DNA of 15,720 bases, from the NCBI GenBank assembly GCA_900073065.1, contig FJOG01000030.1, forward strand, positions 42,405 through 58,124, given 5' to 3'. The notes under the pieces were generated by a model that saw only the letters and a program-made list of their open reading frames with translations, was not told where the DNA came from and did no database searches. Positions 9,181 through 15,720 of this stretch are shown one piece after another (positions within the stretch are counted from its first letter, which is position 1; each line of letters begins with the position of its first letter). The stretch comes from Phialocephala subalpina (lineage: Eukaryota; Ascomycota; Leotiomycetes; Helotiales; Mollisiaceae). The position numbers and the translations under genes are program-made.

Positions 9181-9639
9181 TTCTTGCAACTGATTCGGCG
9201 TTTGGTATGATTCTGGTGTCGACAGAGGTGGGTTGTAAATATGGTACAGATGTGTCGCAATCAGCAATGACTTCGGATACGGATACCCTGTGATATCAAA
9301 ATCATTCCTAGCGCAGTTTGATTTCGCGCCAGGCCTCCTGCAGATTGCAGCCTACCATTGGACTGAAACTGAAACAGGTTTTACGCGCAGGCTTCATTCA
9401 TGCTTCCAGTGGTGGGGAATTCACTATCAATTTATTCAGTGACTCACACATAGCATTTGGTCATTGGGCTGAAAAGGAGATGGCTGGTTTACACCAAGCT
9501 AGTAATGGCAGTCGATATTTTCAAATCGGAGACTCAATGAAGGGGCAACGCTTTCATGGCACATTCATCGGCACTGAACTTCTCTTCGAGAAAATACGGA
9601 GGTAATAACAATAGGTGAGACCGAGAACAGACCAGGAAA
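9181..9639. promoter_or_regulatory. Divergent region upstream of the Zn2Cys6 regulator and the small orphan
   Basis: About 460 bp separate the two annotated starts. Part may be coding or leader of the minus-strand orphan (open to 9287). A plus-strand frame 9318-9605 of 95 codons has TTG as its first start and no recognisable domain, so it is left out. No TATA box or known operator is evident. Confidence 0.4.
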
Positions 9640-11106
9640 ATGTACAGACTCTTGACAATCAAGCAGATCTTTACCAGCACCAAAAAACAATCGGAGCGGA
9701 ATGTCATGGCGGTAACATCCGAGCAAGCCGAGAAAATCTCACCAGTCAACCCGACCACCACATCTGATTCTCAAGCCCAGCATCATGGCGACCCTACAGC
9801 GAGAGGGGTACTACGAACAAGCAGAAGCACAGTTCGCACTAAACGGCCTTACACGCGCAGGTGCGATCAATGCTCTAGGAAGAAAGTAAAATGCGACGGC
9901 AATAGCCCTTGTACCACATGCAAGAGCAGAGGAGAGACATGTACGAAGGCTGCCAAGGAACGAGCAACTATTCAAACCCCAAAATCCCTCGTCGATCTAG
10001 AGATAACCGTGGCAGAGTTGCGCGAAGAGTTTGAGCCCTCTACATCTATGAATACCGGTTTGCAAGGCGGCGAACTCAATCTACCTCAGATGCAAGATTC
10101 CGAATCCGAATACCCACCCTTTGTATCAGTCAATGCAACAGAGCCTCAATCATCGATCCAATGGATTGATGACGATAACAGTTTGCTTGACGAAATTGTT
10201 GGGGAAGCAACCCCCAGGGTCAATTTCGCCGACTATCTCGAAAGCGATCTTGAGAAAGTCCAGGCACCACACTTCGACACCACCGGGACAGCCAGTTTGA
10301 ACCTTCTAAGTACAACTCATGGCATTGCAAATACCGAATGCAACATGTTTGCCGAGCCTCACCCGTATGCAATTGGTCTCCTAAACCAAGCCGTCTACCT
10401 TGGACACCATCTCCGTAACCGAGAAGCCCTCCTGTCACTCACAGCTTTATGCTGTTTCTTCATCGGCATACCATCTGAAGACCTGGCCTTTATAGAACAA
10501 GGCCTCCAGAATTCTCTACCCGACTACGAACTTATGTTGAAACAGTGTTGCATGCCGGCTTTGGTGTGCCGAGTAACCAGCGAGGTCGTGGCTGTGAGTA
10601 AGGAGTTCACTTCATTGACTGGGTGGATGAAGGATGTGCTACTTGGGAACGGACCGAACACCAGGACGAGCCAAGTGAGCTTGAGGGATGTATCGGTACC
10701 TTCGGCGCTGCCTCGAGACTCGGAAAACAAGCAAATGGGAGAGGGCAGTAATAGGCCAGCATTTCTAGCTGAGCTGCTAGACAAGGATAGCGCCACTGAA
10801 ATCTACGAGGAGCTTTCGCAGATCTTTCGAGACTCTAAACACTGCGTAACACCTCGACCAAAACTGTTCCGAGCCAAGCTGCTGAAGTACGATAAAGGAC
10901 GAACACCCTGGGAAGATGGGAGCGGTGGTCGTGGGCAATTTGAGCCGGAGAATATCGAGTGCAGATATTTGTTGACGGTCAAAGGAGATCATCTTCATTT
11001 TCCCATATCAATTGGTTTACAAGTAAGCCTCCCTTTTTTACCTTTCCCTCCTTTTATCTCCCCCTGTTATTGTATGCTGACTATGCAGTTCATTCCTGAT
11101 TTATAG
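9640..11106 (+). CDS. Zn2Cys6 transcription factor with PAS-like segment
   Basis: Model: exon 1 9640..11022, intron 11023..11088 (66 nt; GTAAGC donor, GCTGAC branch, ATGCAG acceptor), exon 2 11089..11106 encoding FIPDL and stop; 466 residues. Residues 75-101 hold the binuclear zinc cluster C-x2-C-x6-C-x5-C-x2-C-x6-C, preceded by a basic KRPYTRR, the DNA-binding domain of fungal Gal4-type regulators. Residues 121-205 are acidic and may activate transcription. About residues 305-345 (MPALVCRVTSEVVAVSKEF) look like the start of a PAS fold, as in the ERT1/AcuK-type carbon regulators, and the ending ISIGLQFIPDL resembles the tail of that group. The zinc cluster itself is of ordinary type, so this may be a distant relative only. 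It acts in the nucleus. A start at the ATG at 9706 (MAVTSEQ) is equally possible and removes 22 residues. The intron is in frame without stops, so retention would add 22 residues. Confidence 0.85.
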   Translation: MYRLLTIKQIFTSTKKQSERNVMAVTSEQAEKISPVNPTTTSDSQAQHHGDPTARGVLRTSRSTVRTKRPYTRRCDQCSRKKVKCDGNSPCTTCKSRGETCTKAAKERATIQTPKSLVDLEITVAELREEFEPSTSMNTGLQGGELNLPQMQDSESEYPPFVSVNATEPQSSIQWIDDDNSLLDEIVGEATPRVNFADYLESDLEKVQAPHFDTTGTASLNLLSTTHGIANTECNMFAEPHPYAIGLLNQAVYLGHHLRNREALLSLTALCCFFIGIPSEDLAFIEQGLQNSLPDYELMLKQCCMPALVCRVTSEVVAVSKEFTSLTGWMKDVLLGNGPNTRTSQVSLRDVSVPSALPRDSENKQMGEGSNRPAFLAELLDKDSATEIYEELSQIFRDSKHCVTPRPKLFRAKLLKYDKGRTPWEDGSGGRGQFEPENIECRYLLTVKGDHLHFPISIGLQVSLPFLPFPPFISPCYCMLTMQFIPDL

Positions 11107-11949
11107 CTTATTGCCCCGCTTTGTGCGTGTAAGCATCGGGAGAGATAGGAGGTTATCGTGGATTCACGGCAGAATTGAAGAGCGAACTTGAAATTTGTAA
11201 CTTATATTGAGAATACGTAAAGGCAGGATCCTTTAACGTCTTCCAAAAATCATCTCATGTCTTGCGCTTCAGTAAAAGATTTCGTGGGTGATTAAAATGT
11301 TAGACTCCCCGTCACAAGAAAAGCTCAGCCTTAACATCAGAATCTCGCAGCCAACGATTAAATCACCATTACAAACTCGAAGATTGAGCACATTCCGAAA
11401 AGATATTTCACTAGATGAGTTTGCTGTGGATGAGTTGGCTGTGAATGAGTTGGCTATGGATAAGTCGTCTCTTTCCGCACAAAAGGCTTCGTGAATACTT
11501 GCAATGAGAACCCCGGAATGAGGAGAAACTTTGTAAAGTTGGTTGCCAATTTCAGGAAGTCTGTAGAGTTTCAGATTCAACGGTCATGAGGGACTATTTG
11601 ATTCTGCTATCAATCAAATTTTTAATTTAGTTAGAGTTTTGCATTTGAAAGAAAATACAATATCTAGTTGCCTTGGTCCGCCTCTTCTAATCCCAGCGAG
11701 AACCCCTCTCCCTAAAGTCCTGTCGTCAAATTGCACTTGTGGCGAATGTGATAAGATAGTAATTGCGTCTAGCTAAAATGTGTAATCTTCACTATCAACG
11801 GCTTTAAGCAGACTCCCTCCATGGATTGGCTCGACGAGAATTCTCATTTCCAGACTAGAGCCGGCAGATCTGATGGCTCCTTTCATCGATTTAGAGAAGG
11901 CCATGAGCTCTGCGAGTGTTGCGTGGACAAGAAGCTGCCCACGAATTAC
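11107..11949. other. Intergenic between convergent gene ends
   Basis: The Zn2Cys6 gene (plus) and the DUF6594 gene (minus) end towards each other across about 840 bp. The region is AT-rich around 11580-11680. A 103-codon minus frame (11269-11580) and a 68-codon plus frame (11288-11494) overlap and owe part of their length to a 15-bp minisatellite; neither shows a domain. I see no gene. Confidence 0.55.
11414..11465. repeat. 15-bp minisatellite, about 3.5 copies
   Basis: Units GATGAGTTTGCTGTG (11414-11428), GATGAGTTGGCTGTG (11429-11443) and AATGAGTTGGCTATG (11444-11458) are followed by a partial unit GATAAGT. The copies differ at one to three positions. The 15-bp length keeps every frame open across it, which explains the overlapping ORFs here. 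Confidence 0.9.
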
Positions 11950-13348
11950 TCAAGTTGGACAAATGCAGGAAGCATTACCCCCAATATTACCCAGGAGGAC
12001 AATCAGAAGAGCCGCATACCTTGCAAGAGAGTCAGCACAATCCTAGGGTCAAATTGGAATACATACGTGGCCGTGCCGACAAACACTTCTACATCTTTTG
12101 CGGCCGACATCTTCAAGATCACCGCAAATGGAACGGTGAAGGCGGCAGCGGTAAAGACCATCTGGACGCGGCTCATGTGCACAAGGAATAGGAGGAATAC
12201 AGGGGCCAGAAGGACGGCGACAACGAGTGATACGGACAGTGCGTTTCTCAAGAGGTCTAAGCCGCCTTCACTATAGTAGGTCACCGAGCCTTCTTTGTTT
12301 TCTTCATTGCCGCGTTTTAGAAGCCACTTTTCATAATGTTATCTTCTTGCTCGAATGATATACGCAATGGTCGATAGGAAGTCATTGACCACATACCTGG
12401 AAGATCGACCCTGGATAGTTGTAGATATGGTCTTTGATAGCCTCCTGAAAATAGTTTGAGCGGTCGCCGACGCCATTGACGAAGTCGTGCTGATGCCGTA
12501 TGAAATCATCACTTCCTCGCGAGAGCGGCCTGTTAAAAGCCATCCAGTTGAAATACGAAAGTCGATTGCGTGGTGCTGGTTCACCGAGCGCTCGCATGCG
12601 ACGGTGGTTGAAAACCATATTGTCTGTTTTCGTCTCAGCCAATGATCATCCTTTTTTTCTGCCACTGTCACTAACCGTATTTCGTCACTTTCTCTGCCAT
12701 CTCTTTTATAAGCTTCTTCTTGGGCGAGGCTTCGCCTTCTGGATCAAGCTCATGCAGTCTGGGCAACGTCGCCGGATTGTTTGCATCATCTCGATCGAGT
12801 TTATCGAGCTGTTTCTCCAGGTCCGTCAACTCCACCATCAATTCCAGTATCAATCGTTCATGAACTCTTCTGAAGCTTCGATAGATGGAAAAGTCGTCAC
12901 AGGAGCTTACGAAGGAAGCTAGCTGTGGAAATCCTTTCGGATGGTCTAGGTCTAGGAGTCGAAAACGTTAGCCTCTCCAAATGCTGCATTTGACAAAGAA
13001 TACATGCTCACCTTTCTCTTCAACGAATGTATCATAGCCGTGATCTTGGTTGAACTGTTTCACTGCTTTCTCTTTCTTGGATAGACTTGACGCAAGCGTG
13101 CTCGATAGACGCCGCAAGCTCCAAGCGGAAGGCGATCCTGTTTGATAAGATTTACTATGATTAGCATGCTCACAAATGAACGTCTGATTTAAAAACTCCA
13201 ATAAACTCGTACCTGTGGAGTGCGATGAGTTTCTCTTCGAATCTTGTCCCAAGTCCTGGTCGGAGGTTCCGGTACCATTCCCAGTCTCGTTTGTTGTGTC
13301 TGAGAGATGCGCGGCAGTCGTTCGACGTCTAGTGTCTGAGCCAGTCAT
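11950..13348 (-). CDS. DUF6594-family membrane protein (six exons)
   Basis: Model: exons 13348..13213, 13137..13012, 12951..12676, 12623..12397, 12326..12067 and 12019..11950, 364 residues; introns of 75, 60, 52, 70 and 47 nt. Donors are GTACGA, GTGAGC, GTTAGT, GTATGT and GTATGT; CTAAC or CTGAC branch matches are clearest in the second and fifth. The start is the first ATG after a pyrimidine-rich leader. Residues 1-65 are Ser/Thr-rich and probably disordered. Residues 93-145 (GFPQLASFVSSCDDFSIYR, then a LEKQLDKLDRDD helix) and 170-215 match the fungal DUF6594 pattern. Three hydrophobic helices at about 284-304, 309-327 and 334-353 include the typical EVFVGTATYAALLIV motif. The family's function is unknown; a membrane location is inferred. 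The third acceptor of exon choice, before TGG at 12326, is AAAAG, weaker than the others but the only one keeping the frame open. A 151-codon plus ORF over the last exons is an antisense shadow. Confidence 0.9.
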
Positions 13349-14066
13349 ATCGTCAAGCACTATGGGCAATACTAAATCACCACTGTTATAATCAGCGCCT
13401 CGAACGCTTTGTCTAGCTCTTGGGGCAGTCTCGATAGAAAAGATGCGTGGATTCGTTCAAGCAACGGAAATGATGAAGATAATGAAGAACGATAAAAAAA
13501 CAAGGGTAAGGGTTGAGGGTGAGAATGGTGAAGGATGGGGCTTCAATTGGGAGGTTGGCTGGCATTTAGCTATCGGGACGGAGACAAGAAAGAATGAGGC
13601 TGGGCGACGTCTGATGCTTCTTCACAGCTAAATTCGGGACTCATTGTCCTGGAGCTTTTCACGCAATGACGCAGGCCAACGTCTGGTGATTCACGGCGGA
13701 TGAGACTGTCTCAAATTTCAGTGATGATGCATAAGGACTGGCTGCTGAAGTCTTGTCAGGTTGTGTGACTGGTGCGTCCATTAAATCGATTGGTCAAGTT
13801 GACGCCATCAACATCTGCCTGAAGTTGTGTGTCGGAGGTACTGGAATTTTCTGTCGTGAAACTTTTCTCATACCCTCGATTCTTTCTTTTCAAAGTAAAG
13901 CTCTCGATCACCACGATACGCTCTGGCGTAGTTCAGCAATTAAACTCTCTTCTCTTTCTATGCGTTTCTAGCCCTCCCTTTCCTTCTTTCTGCGATTCCA
14001 TCTCATCGTTTCTTCCTCCATCATCGCGATACATTCTCACAGCCCAACACGACATAACACGCCGCC
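13349..14066. promoter_or_regulatory. Bidirectional promoter with pyrimidine-rich leaders on both sides
   Basis: About 720 bp separate two outward-facing starts. On the side of the plus-strand gene, 13930-14035 is rich in C and T (CTCTTCTCTTTC, CCCTCCCTTTCCTTC). On the minus side, the reverse strand of about 13485-13545 is likewise CT-rich. Such tracts are common just upstream of transcription starts in filamentous ascomycetes. No TATA box is evident. The minus frame just above the DUF6594 start is open for about 40 codons without ATG, and the 62-codon plus frame at 13443 is a reverse of the CT-rich leader. Confidence 0.55.
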
Positions 14067-15720
14067 ATGGCCGATGGAATGTCTCCCGATGAACGCGCCG
14101 CCTATTTCCAGGACCCGGGATATGGTCGCGTCAGCGATTTGTGTCACTCTTTAGGATATGGAGACACGTCGACATCAAATCGTAGCTACAACACGCTCTC
14201 GCAAAGGTCCATCGATTTCCGCAAGAACTGGATTAAGCGCACTGAGGGCATGAGCCATCTCAATTTCCCCTTGCAATGCGACGCGCCCAAGGTCATAAAA
14301 TGTGCAGAAGATTTCTTGGTCGCTCACGAGGCGCTTTTCACTGCAGCGGAAGATGAACCACGTGACCCGTCATGGCTTTGCTTGCCGGACGACAAACCGA
14401 AGTGAGTACAGGGCATGATGCATTCCAAATTATTGTGCTAAGATTTGGGATAGGATTCTCGATACTATTACCAAATTGATGTGTACTCAAGAATCAATGT
14501 ACCGACGGAATGATGAGTATCTCAAAAGGAGAAAGAAAAATGTAAGAACATCCGAAAGAGATGAATTGGAAAGTCGCGTTCTAACCAAGGTCCAGACTAT
14601 CGTCATCGAGGAAGGCAGCGAAAGTGAACTTGAAGGTGTCACAGAGGAGAAAGCTCCTGATGACGACTCTACGATCCAAATTATCATCAATATTCCTCAG
14701 CCAAATGAAGAGGCCGGGGAGTCCAATGAGAGTGATGGAACGTTAGTCGCACCTGCCTTCCTCCATGCACCGTCATACTGATGTTCTAAAACAAAGTGGA
14801 ACGAAAAGAAGTATCGAAAGACATCTTGAATATACGTACCCAGTGGATACTGTTTACGAAACAGTGGCTCCAGACTGGCTGTATGATGTGAGTTGCCCCA
14901 TGCTTGCAACACCATGGACCAATTACTGATCTTCCTCGTAGCCTCAACAGCCGTGGCCCAACAGCGAACAGGCTTTCGCTTTCCGATACTTCCACGAACG
15001 CAATCTCTATCATGCTAATAAGCATAATCGGTACCATGTCAAGCGTTTTGCTGAAGCCCTGACAAAACGTCTCGACATCGAAGTGGATCCTGCGAAGGAG
15101 ATTCTCATCCGCCAAAGGTGCAAAGAATTGATTAAAGACATCTCCATGCTCTGGGGCGAGAAAGGATGTGGGTTTCTGGTCAGAGCTTCAACTGGCCTTG
15201 TCAAGGCTTCTCAATTTGAGAATGCTTGGAAATTCCACAGAAGCCAGTGGATCTACAAGATGCACGGTGGCATGTCCGATGGCGTTCTTGAACTGAATCA
15301 AGTTCCCACACCCGTTATAAAAGAGGAGAACCCATCTAGGAAAAGAGTACGTCTCTACTCAAGACGTGCTGTTGATAAAAACTATGCTTACTTTCCACAG
15401 CCTCACGAGATTCAGCCTCCTCCACCGGTCCCTTCTCCAGTCACCAACGCAGAACCCAGTTCGAAACGCCCAAGATACAGTATCGGGCGCAGCCAAGAGC
15501 AAGTACCTGACCAGTTACCAATAACCTCAGTGAGGCAAGAAGAGGTGATCTCCGCGCGGCCTCCTCCACCTCAGAAGGTGCTGGCACCGGTACCGATACC
15601 TCAGGTGCGTTGCCCCAGTCTGGAGCTATGCTGCTTAGACCTTGATCTAACTTATTGCCAGAATCATGGGCCTGTGAGCCATCAAACAGCACCCCAGCAA
15701 TTCACGACGATGCCGTTTCA
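14067..15720 (+). CDS. Multi-exon protein of unknown function, 3' end beyond window
   Basis: Model: exons 14067..14401, 14454..14741, 14797..14887, 14942..15346, 15401..15604 and 15662..edge, at least 460 residues. Introns are 52, 55, 54, 54 and 57 nt with donors GTGAGT, GTTAGT, GTGAGT, GTACGT and GTGCGT and AG acceptors. The start ATG has the context GCCGCC-ATG-GCC. Exons 1-2 (MADGMSPDERAAYF...) include a basic patch KRRKKN and then an acidic, Ser/Glu-rich linker. Exon 4 (residues 239-373) looks like a folded helical domain with aromatics and basics (FAFRYFHERNLYHANKHNRY, later WKFHRSQWIYKMHGG). Exon 5 begins a proline-rich, disordered tail with SKRPRY, a possible nuclear signal. No family is recognised; nuclear location is only suggested by the basic patches. 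It diverges from the DUF6594 gene across a shared promoter. Confidence 0.8.

Noticed and set aside
11821..12276. 151-codon plus ORF with a good ATG
   Set aside because: It lies antisense to exons 5 and 6 of the DUF6594 gene, whose spliced frame matches the family; the plus frame has no domain.
12901..12906. GTAAGC donor on the minus strand inside DUF6594 exon 3
   Set aside because: Reading through gives the family's conserved FVSSCDDFSIYR segment without a stop, so no intron starts here.
1..15720. CRISPR arrays, tRNA or rRNA genes, transposon ends
   Set aside because: No spaced direct repeats, no cloverleaf I could recognise, and no terminal inverted repeats or transposase or reverse transcriptase motifs were seen by eye on either strand.

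Overview
The window reads as nuclear DNA of a filamentous ascomycete (Pezizomycotina). Coding regions are broken by short introns of about 44 to 75 nt with GTAAGT/GTATGT/GTGAGT-type donors, CTAAC/CTGAC-type branch points and AG acceptors. Genes sit on both strands without operons, promoters are pyrimidine-rich, and several protein types are fungus-specific (a DUF6594 membrane protein, a Zn2Cys6 regulator, a fungal STAND-like protein). I cannot name the genus from the sequence alone.

Layout from left to right: (a) 1-116 looks like the 5' end of a minus-strand gene running off the left edge, with a well-formed leader intron. (b) 790-3374 minus is a two-exon, 838-residue protein of unknown function with a leucine-rich middle and a charged helical tail; one 68-nt intron fuses what otherwise look like two genes. 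(c) 3638-3946 plus is an ATG-less open frame whose end resembles the C-terminal half of a SUMO-like fold, probably a relic. (d) 4638-5953 minus is a STAND/NACHT-like protein with a degenerate Walker A site, facing away from (e) 6630-7526 plus, an intronless 298-residue orphan. (f) 7527-8578 has no convincing gene, but minus-strand open frames broken by isolated stops may be a dead gene. (g) 8579-9180 minus is a small Cys/acid-rich orphan with one intron. It diverges from (h) 9640-11106 plus, a Zn2Cys6 transcription factor with a PAS-like segment. (i) 11107-11949 is intergenic with a 15-bp minisatellite. (j) 11950-13348 minus is a six-exon DUF6594 three-helix membrane protein. It shares a roughly 0.7-kb divergent promoter with (k) 14067-15720 plus, a gene of at least six exons and unknown function that runs off the right edge.

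Nothing in the sequence shows a shared pathway. The recurring arrangement is divergent pairs: 4638-5953 with 6630-7526, 8579-9180 with 9640-11106, and 11950-13348 with 14067 onward. All splice models were derived by hand from motif and frame consistency. The DUF6594 and LRR-like models are the firmest because reading frame and family pattern or protein character continue smoothly across each junction.
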